Assembly (NCBI GenBank): GCA_946409515.1
Contig: CAMJWS010000002.1
Span: forward strand, 1-64,000
Reading direction: 5' to 3'
Length of the DNA: 64,000 nucleotides
Source of the DNA: an uncultured Caryophanales bacterium
Lineage (GTDB): Bacteria > Bacillota_I > Bacilli_A > RFN20 > CAG-826
Shown here: piece by piece, positions 1-8,000 of the stretch
Layout of the letters: each line of letters opens with the position of its first letter
How positions within the stretch are numbered: position 1 is the first letter of the stretch
The notes under the pieces: model-generated
What the model saw: the letters and a program-made list of their open reading frames with translations, nothing else
The model's database searches: none
What the model was told of the DNA's origin: nothing
Translations under genes and position numbers: made by a program

Positions 1-303
1 TTTCAGGAAATTCCTTTAATAATAATCTTCCAGATATTCCTTTCATCATCTTTGCTCAGTGTTAGGATAGATACGATACTTATAAGCAATTCATTTCATA
101 AAAATATTGAGATAAGTAAAAGGGATATAAAAACTAAGTTTGTTTTCATACCCCTAATTACTTTCCTATCTATAGTATATCAATTTATTGATATATTCTC
201 AACAAAAATATGCAGATTATTCCACATAATATTTATATTATTAAAACATATAGTGACAATTACAATTCTAACAACCAAGGCCCATTTTCATCTCGGCAGT
301 TGA
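1..303 (+). CDS. Possible partial membrane-protein ORF at the window edge
   Basis: This frame is open from the first base to a TGA at 301-303 (100 codons). It reads as hydrophobic segments separated by basic stretches. Codon use differs from the rest of the window: many ATA isoleucine codons and very high AT, where neighbours use ATT/ATC. It could be the 3' end of a horizontally acquired membrane protein or a chance open frame in AT-rich DNA. I do not recognise a family. An internal ATG at 52 has no ribosome binding site. Confidence 0.2.
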   Translation, partial: FQEIPLIIIFQIFLSSSLLSVRIDTILISNSFHKNIEISKRDIKTKFVFIPLITFLSIVYQFIDIFSTKICRLFHIIFILLKHIVTITILTTKAHFHLGS

Positions 304-418
304 ACAACCGAGGATTCCCATTCGGTGTCCTAAAGATGGCTGGAGAGCAGTCACTGTTAGTCCTAATATGGCAATGGGATATGGTGTTGTTGTGACCTTC
401 GAACGTGAAAAACAATAA
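272..418 (+). pseudogene. Gene remnant, C-terminal fragment of unknown protein
   Basis: From about position 272 base composition returns to that of the host genome. A 48-codon open frame runs to TAA at 416-418, with a normal-looking protein end (…DGWRAVTVSPNMAMGYG…). The frame is closed by TAA at 269-271 and has no plausible start, so it looks like the tail of a gene whose front was lost or replaced by the AT-rich sequence upstream. Identity unknown. It overlaps the end of the AT-rich ORF in another frame. Confidence 0.25.
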
Positions 419-435
419 CTTATAAACACAAAATA

Positions 436-473
436 AAAACGGATGGCAACTTAGTCATCCGTTTTATCTTTTT
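436..473. terminator. Bidirectional intrinsic terminator
   Basis: A perfect 10-bp stem (AAAACGGATG at 436-445, CATCCGTTTT at 456-465) with a 10-nt loop is followed by TATCTTTTT. On the other strand the stem is followed by TTTTTATTTT. It therefore fits both the remnant ending at 418 and the minus-strand gene ending at 481. Confidence 0.85.
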
Positions 474-480
474 GAGAAAA

Positions 481-651
481 CTATTTCTTTTCTTCAAGGA
501 TTTCAGCGCGGCGAACTTTGGCTAATTTAGCAAGTTCCATTAAGGCCTTACGAGCACGACCACCAGCAGCTTTGTTACCCTTTTCGACGAATTTTTGGTT
601 TTCTTCGACGAAAGCTTCGTAAGCAGCTTTAATTTGTTCAACTGTTGACAT
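481..651 (-). CDS. Histone H1-like (Hc1-type) small basic protein
   Basis: A 56-residue protein beginning MSTVEQIKAAYEAF and containing EKGNKAAGGRARKALMEL. This central motif (GNKAA, R-A-R-KA, then a leucine/lysine helix) resembles the histone H1-like Hc1 family known from Chlamydia and Bacteroidetes, usually 55-125 residues long and thought to bind DNA as helical basic proteins. The predicted protein is almost wholly helical and rich in Lys, Glu and Ala. An AAAGGA ribosome binding site lies upstream of the ATG at 651. It is monocistronic, ending at the bidirectional terminator. Such a protein is unexpected in a firmicute; the DNA-binding role is inferred from similarity remembered from the family, not shown here. 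Confidence 0.7.
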   Translation of the reverse strand: MSTVEQIKAAYEAFVEENQKFVEKGNKAAGGRARKALMELAKLAKVRRAEILEEKK

Positions 652-806
652 TGTGTTATGTTTCCTTTCAATAATAATTTATTACAAAAATGCATTCTAA
701 GACAATATTTATCGGTTTTTTAATAGAAAAAAAGACAAATAACTGTTCAAAAATATGACTACTTTGTTATTTTTCAAATTGTTAGATATATTTAGATTTT
801 GTCTTG

Positions 807-819
807 TATACTTGTAAAT
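807..819 (+). promoter_or_regulatory. -10 box 7 nt before a start codon (leaderless type)
   Basis: TATACT at 807-812 is followed by 7 nt and then ATG at 820. There is no Shine-Dalgarno. Transcription would start at or next to the initiation codon. Confidence 0.5.
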
Positions 820-1305
820 ATGAAACCTGAAAATAAAAGAACTGCCCGTATTATTATCGGTTCAGTATTAATTGGCTCTGCATTATTATTTACAGCGATT
901 GTTATCGACTTATTATTTTCTATCAAAGATGTAACAGCTACAGACAAAGGAATAATTATAACTTTTGTCTCTTTTATAGATGTTCTATTTATTTTCCTTG
1001 GGATTAGAAGCCTCGTGATAGGCGCTAAATCATATAAAGTGATGAAGCAGGGAAGAATTAAAGAAGCCAAAGTCATCAGCATTACTAAAGTTAATGGTAG
1101 TCCTACTACAGTAGAACTAGTGGTTTCGTTTTATGGTGAATCTGGTAAACGATATGAACTTACCGTGTGTACTTTTTTCGCAAACGTTAGGAACATAGAA
1201 GTAGGACAATATATCCAATGCTATGTTAATGGTGAGACTGGCTATATTGATACCTATAACATTAAGGTAGTTAGAGAGAAAGAAGAAGAAATCAACTTCG
1301 AATAA
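820..1305 (+). CDS. Small membrane protein with two transmembrane helices and a beta-rich tail (DUF3592-like)
   Basis: 161 residues from ATG 820; the frame is open from 799 but the -10 box at 807-812 argues against earlier starts. A basic N-terminus is followed by two hydrophobic helices (about residues 10-33 and 45-66). A soluble domain then contains alternating beta-type stretches and a Gly-Gln-Tyr-Ile motif near the end, typical of small DUF3592-like membrane proteins that place a beta domain on one side of the membrane. The C-terminus is acidic (EKEEEINFE). No catalytic motif is visible and the function is unknown. It is monocistronic, with an intrinsic terminator 80 bp downstream. Confidence 0.6.
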   Translation: MKPENKRTARIIIGSVLIGSALLFTAIVIDLLFSIKDVTATDKGIIITFVSFIDVLFIFLGIRSLVIGAKSYKVMKQGRIKEAKVISITKVNGSPTTVELVVSFYGESGKRYELTVCTFFANVRNIEVGQYIQCYVNGETGYIDTYNIKVVREKEEEINFE

Positions 1306-1380
1306 GAATAGATTTTATGCTTAAACGAATAAAATTTTTCACTAACCATCTATCTATTTATATTGTCAGTGATTAGGATT

Positions 1381-1405
1381 CCAGCTTAAAAGCTGGTTTT
1401 TTATT
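1381..1405 (+). terminator. Intrinsic terminator
   Basis: CCAGCTT/AAGCTGG stem at 1381-1396, followed by TTTTTTATT. It lies downstream of the small membrane-protein gene and upstream of the lipoprotein promoter. Confidence 0.8.
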
Positions 1406-1509
1406 CACCAGCAAGATTGTCATAAATAATAAGGAAAAAAGTTTACAAAAACCATAGAATAGTTCACAAAAATTTTACATTTTTTATTTATGCTTTTGAA
1501 AAATCACTA

Positions 1510-1543
1510 TATAATGGTGGTAATTTAAGGTTTGTTTAAGGTT
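1510..1543 (+). promoter_or_regulatory. Promoter with tandem 9-bp direct repeats at the start site
   Basis: A consensus TATAAT lies at 1510-1515. Immediately after it the 9-mer TTTAAGGTT occurs twice, at 1524-1532 and 1535-1543, an 11-bp period of about one helical turn. The repeats cover the expected transcription start, so they are a candidate operator for the lipoprotein gene at 1598. No convincing -35 box is visible. Confidence 0.5.
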
Positions 1544-1597
1544 CATCATATTTCAAGGTGCACTTTTAATAACCTGAGAGAGAAAAGGAGTTTTTAT

Positions 1598-3079
1598 ATG
1601 AAAAGAATGAAAGGTTTTCTTCCTTTCGCTATCGTGGGTTTAATGTTGTCTTTAGGAGCCTGCGGTACGAATGATAAAGGAAGTCAATCCACATCAGTGA
1701 CATCATCAATTCCAAAGGTGACAGTTAAGACCACTGATGACAAATCATCACTAACACTTATCGTTGGTGAAACTGGACAGCTCAAGGCTAGTGAGACAGA
1801 AGGTATTACTTGGGGAACAAAAAACGACAAAGTCGCTACAGTTGATCAAACAGGTAAAGTTACCGCTGTTGCCCCTGGAACAACCAAAATCACAGTTGAA
1901 AAGGAAGGTTTCAAAACTGGTGAATTAACAGTCACCGTTAATAGAAAGCCTCCAATTGCTACCTTACATATGGAAGATGCTGACCATAATGCCGCTGATG
2001 GCTTCTGGTATAACAGTCGTGGTCCAGAATTAACCCCAGTTTATGATAAGTCTGCTGCTTCCGATGGCACATGTATTGGTTACTTTGGTGAAGGTGACGT
2101 TGAAGTCTTAAAGTTCACAAGTAGTGCGGCTATTAAAGCCGAATTAGTGCTCACAATGGGCCATAATAGTTCATATGAACCATTAAGCGAAATTATGGAT
2201 GCAAAATTAAATAATGTCGCTATTGATTTAAGTGGCAAAAACTATGTCACTGATAGTGATGGCCAAGGTGGTTATACCTTCCAAGCTATCTCTCTTGGTG
2301 AATTCGATCTCGTTAATGGTGAAAACTCATTAGAATTCGATATGAAGGGTAATGCCCCATATTTAGATGACTTAATGATTTATTCTGAAACTGCTGCAAC
2401 AATTGCTAAAGTTGATGCTCCAGAAAAAGAAACAATCGTCCTCACCAATGCTGAAGATGACTTCGCAATTGAAACAACTGACACAGTGCAAATCACATCA
2501 GCGACAACAGGTCTTTCTTATCACTCCAGAAGCGAAAGCATCGCTGTTGTTGATGAAAATGGTGTCGTCACTGGTGTTGCCGAAGGCAGTACGGTCATCG
2601 AAGTTTACAAAGCTGGCATGATTTCTGCTAAAGCAAATATTACAGTTACAAGAAAAGCCGCTGCTGGTGAAATTAACGTCGAAGCCGAAACTGGTGTTTC
2701 CAGTAAAGACGAAGCTGGCGCTGATCAAATTACATTCAGAAATGCTTCTGGTGGCCATAATTCTACAGATGCATTCCCATCTGGTGCTACTTTAACAATT
2801 AATGTTGAAGCCGCTAACGCGGGTTCCTACACAATGACGTTCCTTGCTAGAAGATCTCGTAACCAAGGTGAATTCGATAATAAGTTCGCTACAGCCTTTG
2901 AAATGAAGATCAACGATGCTGCCCTTGCTACAGAAGCTGCTGTTGATGGTAACTCTTGGGCTGACTACGTCATCGCTAACGTCACACTTAAAGCCGGTGC
3001 TAATACACTCACAATTAAAGCTTTAACTGAAGTTAACCCAATCAACATTGATTCACTTAGATTTACACCAGTTGCTTAA
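1598..3079 (+). CDS. Surface lipoprotein with Big_2 and CBM6/35-like modules
   Basis: 493 residues. The ATG at 1598 follows AAAAGGAG; the frame is open from 1532 but those codons lie in the 5' UTR. A lipoprotein signal ends in the lipobox LSLGAC (Cys22). Next come a bacterial Ig-like Big_2 domain (about 35-110), a jelly-roll-like region (about 115-265), a second Big_2 (about 270-355) and a C-terminal module (about 358-493) with features of CBM6/35 beta-sandwiches (AGSYTMTFLARR, GANTLTIKAL, NPINIDSLRF). The C-terminal module recurs in the lipoprotein gene at 10715. No catalytic domain is seen. A role in binding host or dietary glycans at the cell surface is inferred. A UUCG-loop terminator follows. 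Confidence 0.8.
   Translation: MKRMKGFLPFAIVGLMLSLGACGTNDKGSQSTSVTSSIPKVTVKTTDDKSSLTLIVGETGQLKASETEGITWGTKNDKVATVDQTGKVTAVAPGTTKITVEKEGFKTGELTVTVNRKPPIATLHMEDADHNAADGFWYNSRGPELTPVYDKSAASDGTCIGYFGEGDVEVLKFTSSAAIKAELVLTMGHNSSYEPLSEIMDAKLNNVAIDLSGKNYVTDSDGQGGYTFQAISLGEFDLVNGENSLEFDMKGNAPYLDDLMIYSETAATIAKVDAPEKETIVLTNAEDDFAIETTDTVQITSATTGLSYHSRSESIAVVDENGVVTGVAEGSTVIEVYKAGMISAKANITVTRKAAAGEINVEAETGVSSKDEAGADQITFRNASGGHNSTDAFPSGATLTINVEAANAGSYTMTFLARRSRNQGEFDNKFATAFEMKINDAALATEAAVDGNSWADYVIANVTLKAGANTLTIKALTEVNPINIDSLRFTPVA
2671..3073 (+). repeat. First copy of a CBM-like module shared by two lipoproteins
   Basis: This segment encodes a domain with a paralogous copy at about 12202-12618. Shared landmarks are GADQITFR.ASGGHNST.AFP, FDNK.A.AFE.K.N and the NPIN.D..RF end. 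The nucleotide sequences have diverged, so this is an old domain duplication rather than a recent DNA repeat. Confidence 0.75.
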
Positions 3080-3111
3080 TTGCTTATATACTTTGATTAC
3101 TTATTAAAATG

Positions 3112-3139
3112 GTGGTGTCCTTCGGGATGCCACTTTTTT
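3112..3139 (+). terminator. Intrinsic terminator with UUCG loop
   Basis: A 9-bp stem (GTGGTGTCC / GGATGCCAC, two G-U pairs) closed by a TTCG tetraloop at 3121-3124, then TTTTTTA. It ends the lipoprotein transcript, and its T-run abuts the stop of the convergent MATE gene. Confidence 0.85.
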
Positions 3140-4481
3140 AATAGCCATATCTTTTTCTATTGAGCGCTAAGAAGATTGTTCCTAAACCAACATTTAATAA
3201 TTCACCCGCGGTTAATGCCCACCATATGGAAGCATCACCAAAGAGTATTGGGAATAAGAAAGCAAAACCGATTTGGAATATTAAAGTTCTACATAATGAG
3301 ATGATTGCAGATATCGCGCCATTATTAAGCGCGGTAAAGAAAGAGGAAACAAACATCGAATAGCCTAAGGCTAAATATGTAAATGAATAGATAATAGAAG
3401 CTTGAATAATAAGATTGATTAATTCAGTTTCACCATGACCAAATAGATGGGCAAAAGGCACTGATAATGACAAAGATAAGATAAACATCGCGATGCCTAA
3501 AACACCCATTGATGTCCAACTCTTCTTAAGAATGTTATGTAATTCACTTTTGTTTTGTGCCCCATAGTTATAGCCAATAGGTGGAGCCATGCCAATGGAA
3601 TAACCGATAAAGATTGCCGCAAAGACAAACGAGATATACATAATGACCCCATATGCGGAGACACCATTTACCCCAAAGGCTCTTAATAACTGTGCGTTAT
3701 AAATAACAGAAACAAGATTCATCGCAATGTTAGAGACAAATTCACTCATACCGTTATAGATGGCTTGAAAGATATCTTTAAAATCTAACTTTGTCTTACC
3801 TAATCTAATTGGTAAGTCCTTCTTATATATAAAATATAGTAGTGGTCCAAAGCCACCCACTAGATAGCCAATAATTGTACCTAAAGCCGCACCTAAGATA
3901 CCCATCTTAAAGCCAGCGATGAATAAAGCGTCTAATGCGATATTAGTTAAGCCCGCTAAAAGTGTGAAGAAGAAACCAACTTTACCTTTTTCGGCCACCA
4001 TGAAGAAGGTTTGAAAAACGTTCTGTAGCATAAATGCTATTTGACCAAGCATCATGATTTGTCCGTATTGGACAGCGTATTCAACCATTGTTTCAGTGCT
4101 ATCAATAGAGAAGTGGGCCATTAAACTAACAACTGGTTTAACAAGTAAAGAACCAACTATAGAAAAGACAAGACCAAAGACAACTGTCGTATAGACAATC
4201 AAAGAAAATGTTTGATTGGCCTTATCTTGTTTCTTTTCTCCTAAATATTTAGATACTAAAGCGGTACCACCTGTACCAAGCATGAATCCGATAGAACCGA
4301 TAATCATGATGAATGGGAAAATAAGGTTAACCGCAGCAAATGCATCATTATTAGCGAAATTAGCGATGAACAAACCATCGACTACAGAGTAAAGGGAAAT
4401 AAATACCATCAACATGATAGGGAAGATAGTAATCTTACTAATCTTTTTAAACGTGAAATGTTCGCTAATAGAGACAGGCAT
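3138..4481 (-). CDS. MATE-family multidrug/cation antiporter
   Basis: 447 residues with about twelve transmembrane helices in two six-helix halves, the usual MATE length. The N-terminal LMVFISLYSVVDGLFIANF segment and the repeated half with IGYSIGMAPPIGYNYGA match the MepA/NorM-type pattern (…P.igyn.GA…). These proteins export drugs or metabolites in exchange for H+ or Na+. The start is set at ATG 4481 because a perfect TATAAT (minus strand, 4494-4489) lies only 7 nt upstream; the six-codon extension to 4499 would begin upstream of the expected mRNA start. It is divergent from degV. The substrate cannot be deduced. Confidence 0.85.
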   Translation of the reverse strand: MPVSISEHFTFKKISKITIFPIMLMVFISLYSVVDGLFIANFANNDAFAAVNLIFPFIMIIGSIGFMLGTGGTALVSKYLGEKKQDKANQTFSLIVYTTVVFGLVFSIVGSLLVKPVVSLMAHFSIDSTETMVEYAVQYGQIMMLGQIAFMLQNVFQTFFMVAEKGKVGFFFTLLAGLTNIALDALFIAGFKMGILGAALGTIIGYLVGGFGPLLYFIYKKDLPIRLGKTKLDFKDIFQAIYNGMSEFVSNIAMNLVSVIYNAQLLRAFGVNGVSAYGVIMYISFVFAAIFIGYSIGMAPPIGYNYGAQNKSELHNILKKSWTSMGVLGIAMFILSLSLSVPFAHLFGHGETELINLIIQASIIYSFTYLALGYSMFVSSFFTALNNGAISAIISLCRTLIFQIGFAFLFPILFGDASIWWALTAGELLNVGLGTIFLALNRKRYGY

Positions 4482-4488
4482 ACGCAAT

Positions 4489-4521
4489 ATTATAGGCATA
4501 TTTACATAGGTGTGCTATGAT
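4489..4521. promoter_or_regulatory. Divergent promoters for the MATE gene and degV
   Basis: Minus strand: TATAAT (complement of 4489-4494), 7 nt before the MATE ATG, a leaderless arrangement. Plus strand: an extended -10, TG-C-TATGAT (TATGAT 4516-4521), followed by a short leader with AGGAG before the degV ATG. Confidence 0.6.
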
Positions 4522-4548
4522 TTTTAATAGATTATTTAGGAGTTTAGT

Positions 4549-5439
4549 ATGGCTTATCAAATTTTTACTGATACTTCTTCTGGCATGTCTAAAGCCTTAA
4601 GAAAAGAATACGGCATTGAATATTTCCGTATGGGTTTAAATGTCGCTGGCGAAGAAAAACATGGCGATTTAGATTATGAAGAATTCTCAAGAGAACAGTT
4701 ATACGCTTGGGTCAAAGATCCAAATATTAAAATCACAACTTCTTTAGTGACCACTCAAGAATTCACTGAGAAGTGCGAAAAATATCTTAAAAAAGGTATC
4801 GATGTTTTATATATCGCTTGCACCGATGCATTAAGTGGTACTCGTGGTGTTTTTGAACTAATCAAAAGAGATTTAGAAGAAAAATATCCAGAAAGAACAA
4901 TCCTTAGTATCAACTCTTGCCGCGCTGAAATGGCCTTAGGTCTAATGGTGGTGGAAGCCGCTAAGATGCAAAAAGAAGGAAAAGATATTAAAGAAGTCTA
5001 TGACTATATTGAAGCCAATAAACAATATTTCCATCAAGTCGGTTCTATTGACACTCTTAAATATTTAAAAGCCTATGGTAGAGTAAGTGGTGCTGCTGCT
5101 TTCTTTGCCGATACCTTAAATATTAAACCGCTCATTATGGCGGACATCTATGGTAATAACTATACCTTTAAGAAAGTGCATGGCCCAATGAAGGCAATGA
5201 TTGAATGCTTTAACTATGTTAAGGAAAACATGGTGGAAGGTGTTACCGATGTCGTCTATTTAGGCGAGACTATGCCAGGAGAGGCTAAAGCTTACTTAAA
5301 GAAGCGTATTGAAGAAGAACTCCATCTTAAAACAGAAGAATATATCATCAGCCCAATCGTTGGTGTGTGCTGTGGACCAGGCATGTATGGCTGTTGGTTT
5401 AAAGGTAAATTGGTGACCGAAAAAGGCGCTCAAAAATAA
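4549..5439 (+). CDS. DegV family fatty-acid-binding protein
   Basis: 296 residues, the usual DegV length. Landmarks are the opening FTDTSSGMS, ITTSLVTTQEF, ALSGTRGVF, LSINSCRAEMALG and the signature DTLKYLKAYGRVSGAAAF. DegV/FakB proteins bind a fatty acid in a deep pocket and, with the kinase FakA, feed exogenous fatty acids into phospholipid synthesis. An AGGAG site precedes the ATG by 8 nt. The last helix contains an unusual CCGPGMYGCW sequence where other members have a G-x-GA-h type motif. FakA is not in this window. PlsC and an acyl ligase-carrier fusion elsewhere in the window could belong to the same lipid-scavenging physiology (inference). Confidence 0.85.
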   Translation: MAYQIFTDTSSGMSKALRKEYGIEYFRMGLNVAGEEKHGDLDYEEFSREQLYAWVKDPNIKITTSLVTTQEFTEKCEKYLKKGIDVLYIACTDALSGTRGVFELIKRDLEEKYPERTILSINSCRAEMALGLMVVEAAKMQKEGKDIKEVYDYIEANKQYFHQVGSIDTLKYLKAYGRVSGAAAFFADTLNIKPLIMADIYGNNYTFKKVHGPMKAMIECFNYVKENMVEGVTDVVYLGETMPGEAKAYLKKRIEEELHLKTEEYIISPIVGVCCGPGMYGCWFKGKLVTEKGAQK

Positions 5440-5498
5440 CTAATTGCTACATAAACGAACTGCGACTATAATATATGGTTATTGTCGTGGTAACGAAT

Positions 5499-6914
5499 AT
5501 GGATAAAGCACAACGTAAAGAAAAAAGAAGTGTATCAGTCAAAACAATCGGTTTCACTCTCGGTGGTTTTGGTATTGTCATTGTCGCTCTTTTAGTGGCC
5601 TCTTTATACATGCTTTCTTTCCAGTTCAAGAATGTTAAAAAGACGACAGAAGAATACGTCAGTTTAAAGACTTCTGCGATGGACGTCCAACTCGCTAGTG
5701 ATTATCTCACTGATCAAGCCCGTTCATTCGTGGTCACTGGTGAAGATGACTTTATCTTTAACTATTTCAAAGAAAAGATTGATACAAAAAGACGTGAAAA
5801 CGCTTTAGTAGCTCTCCATAACGAACTAGGTGATATCCAAGCATATAAAGATTTAAGCAACGCTGTTGATAGTTCCGTTGCTTTAGAAAATACAGAGTAT
5901 TATGCGATGCGTTTAACAATCGTTGCTTTTAATAAAGACTATAATCCTGATAACTACGGAACCGCACAAAGTAAATCATATTGTCAAGAAATCCAAAACC
6001 GCGTCATGACTCTAGAATTAAAGAGTGAAGATGCTTCTTTGTCGATAGAAGAACAAAAGCAAAAAGCCATTGAATATGTCTACGGTAATGACTATCAAAA
6101 ACAAAAACACGATATTAGTGTTAACATCAATGCCTCTATCAATAATATTGATACTTTATTAGAAAAGAATGTTTTTGATTCATCAGAACAATTAAATAGA
6201 GTGTTAATGGTGCAACAAATCCTCATTGTCTTCTTAGTGGTCTTCTTTGTCGCGGCAATTCTATTTATAAGAAACGGTTTATTAAAACCAATTAACTACG
6301 CTGTTAGTAAGATTTCAAACCGTGAATTCCTTGATGGTTCACACGGTTTAAAAGAATACCGCTATTTAGTCGCGGCATATAACGAAGCTAGAGAAATCAG
6401 TATCAATAACGCTGAAAAACTCACCTATATCGCTGAGCACGATAAATTAACAGGTGTGCTTAACCGTATGGGTTATGAATCTGTTTATCGTGATTTACAT
6501 TTAGATAAGACCGCTTTTATTCTTATCGACCTTGATGACTTTAAAGCCATCAATGATAATCACGGTCATATCGTTGGCGATAAAACGCTCAAGAAAATAA
6601 GTGGCATCTTAACCAAATATTTCCCTAATGACTTTGTCTGCCGTATCGGTGGTGATGAATTCGCTATCTTAGTCTTTGACTATAAAGAAGGATTCAAAGA
6701 AGAATTAGTGGAGAAATTTGAAAACATACAAAAAGAAACATCAGACACTTCTGATAAATTACCAGCGGAATCGCTTAGTATCGGTATTGCTTTTGGCACA
6801 AAAGATGATGATACAGATTCCCTATATAGAAAAGCTGATAGAGCAATGTATCACGTTAAGACACACGATAAAAGTGGTTATTGCTTCTATGACGAAATTA
6901 AAGCCCGTAATTAG
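5499..6914 (+). CDS. Membrane-bound diguanylate cyclase (GGDEF)
   Basis: 471 residues. Layout: short basic cytosolic end, transmembrane helix (about 15-40), a mainly helical extracellular sensor (about 45-240), a second transmembrane helix (about 242-264), linker helix, and a GGDEF domain (about 305-471). The D-x-LTGVLNR motif, DLDDFKAIND and intact GGDEF (residues 384-388) indicate synthesis of c-di-GMP from GTP. The inhibitory I-site RxxD is replaced by FPND, so product inhibition may be absent. TATAAT (5467-5472) lies just 2 nt before the first in-frame ATG (5475), so the ATG at 5499 is the likelier start. No EAL, HD-GYP or PilZ protein is in the window. Confidence 0.85.
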   Translation: MDKAQRKEKRSVSVKTIGFTLGGFGIVIVALLVASLYMLSFQFKNVKKTTEEYVSLKTSAMDVQLASDYLTDQARSFVVTGEDDFIFNYFKEKIDTKRRENALVALHNELGDIQAYKDLSNAVDSSVALENTEYYAMRLTIVAFNKDYNPDNYGTAQSKSYCQEIQNRVMTLELKSEDASLSIEEQKQKAIEYVYGNDYQKQKHDISVNINASINNIDTLLEKNVFDSSEQLNRVLMVQQILIVFLVVFFVAAILFIRNGLLKPINYAVSKISNREFLDGSHGLKEYRYLVAAYNEAREISINNAEKLTYIAEHDKLTGVLNRMGYESVYRDLHLDKTAFILIDLDDFKAINDNHGHIVGDKTLKKISGILTKYFPNDFVCRIGGDEFAILVFDYKEGFKEELVEKFENIQKETSDTSDKLPAESLSIGIAFGTKDDDTDSLYRKADRAMYHVKTHDKSGYCFYDEIKARN

Positions 6915-6916
6915 TG

Positions 6917-6944
6917 TTGATTATTACTAGTAATAATATATAAT
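6917..6944 (+). promoter_or_regulatory. Promoter of small membrane-protein gene
   Basis: TTGATT (6917-6922), 16-bp spacer, TATAAT (6939-6944), then a short leader with AAAGGAG before ATG 6971. Confidence 0.65.
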
Positions 6945-6970
6945 TTAAGTTATTAAAGGAGATTAATAAT

Positions 6971-7366
6971 ATGCGTAATTTATCTAAAACATTCTTAAGA
7001 GTTAACGCTGTTCTTTCATATGTATTCGCTGGCCTATTTGCTTTAGCCGCTATTATTTTCTTTGTTGTTGGTTCACCATTAATTAGTGATCTTATCGCTG
7101 AAGAAAGTAGAGAAGGTGCTACAGCCTATGCCATCAGTATGAATGTCAGTGGTGGTATTTTCCTTGCTCTTACCGCAATGGCGATTCTTTCTGGTGTCTT
7201 CTCAGGTAAAGCTAGCTCACAAGAAAAGAACGCCTTAATTATGGCGATTGTTTTCAGCGCTCTTTCTGGTACAGAATTTGGTGTTGCCGGTGGCATTATC
7301 GGTTTAATCGCTAACGCTAAACAAGCAAGACAAGATAGAATCAACAATATCGTTGATAACCAATAA
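6971..7366 (+). CDS. Small integral membrane protein, unknown function
   Basis: 131 residues with three to four hydrophobic helices (about 12-37, 55-78, 85-113) and a basic C-terminal tail. Glycine- and alanine-rich helices (FGVAGGIIGLIANAKQARQ) resemble small DUF4064-type membrane proteins. The ATG is preceded by AAAGGAG. It ends directly against the convergent GNAT gene with no intergenic space or visible terminator. Function unknown. Confidence 0.6.
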   Translation: MRNLSKTFLRVNAVLSYVFAGLFALAAIIFFVVGSPLISDLIAEESREGATAYAISMNVSGGIFLALTAMAILSGVFSGKASSQEKNALIMAIVFSALSGTEFGVAGGIIGLIANAKQARQDRINNIVDNQ

Positions 7367-7909
7367 TTAATTTGCAGGTTTGATGTGGTTTCTCGCAAAC
7401 TCACCAAAACCAATCACAAATATTTCTACGTAAGTAGCAAAATCAATTAAATGCTTACCAATGAAAGCGGTCTCAAAGATGACACCAAATTCATTGGTTT
7501 TTAATTTGTTATCTTGAAAGCCATGAGAGTAGTAGAAGTTCTTTCTTTGTAGTCTTTCAACATAGTTATCATATTTTGGATCAATTTCTTCAAAGCAAAG
7601 AAGAATTACATGTTTAGGATAAGAAGCTTTAATATCTTCAATGATTTGTCCACCATAACCTTGATGACGGTAATTAGTGGAGACCGCTAAAAAGAAGATG
7701 TAGCAGACATCTTGATAAAAGCATAGAAAAGTAAAACCGATAAAAATATTATCAAGATAATATGCAAAGAGTTTGTTCTCTTTTCTTTCTAATGATTTAA
7801 AGAAGTATTCAGTAGGGGGCCTTTCTTCAATAGGAAAAGCACTTTCTAATAAAGAAGAAACATCATTCCCAATATCTAATTCCCCTAAATACTCTCTTTT
7901 TTCTAGCAT
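7367..7909 (-). CDS. GNAT family N-acetyltransferase
   Basis: 180 residues. The acetyl-CoA binding motif appears as YRHQGYGGQIIEDI (R-x-x-G-x-G), preceded by the beta-strand YIFFLAVS and followed by NFYYSHGF, the usual motif B. N-terminal FPIEERPP resembles a family of uncharacterised firmicute GNATs. The substrate is unknown. The minus-strand -10 TAAAAT (7921-7916) sits 6 nt before the ATG with no Shine-Dalgarno, so a leaderless mRNA is likely. Confidence 0.8.
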   Translation of the reverse strand: MLEKREYLGELDIGNDVSSLLESAFPIEERPPTEYFFKSLERKENKLFAYYLDNIFIGFTFLCFYQDVCYIFFLAVSTNYRHQGYGGQIIEDIKASYPKHVILLCFEEIDPKYDNYVERLQRKNFYYSHGFQDNKLKTNEFGVIFETAFIGKHLIDFATYVEIFVIGFGEFARNHIKPAN

Positions 7910-8000
7910 ATGTATATTTTAGTTTCTTTTATCTTTCTTTGATATGTTTTATTTGTCATAATGTGAGTGAAGGGATATCTATTTAAAGATAATTAATGAT

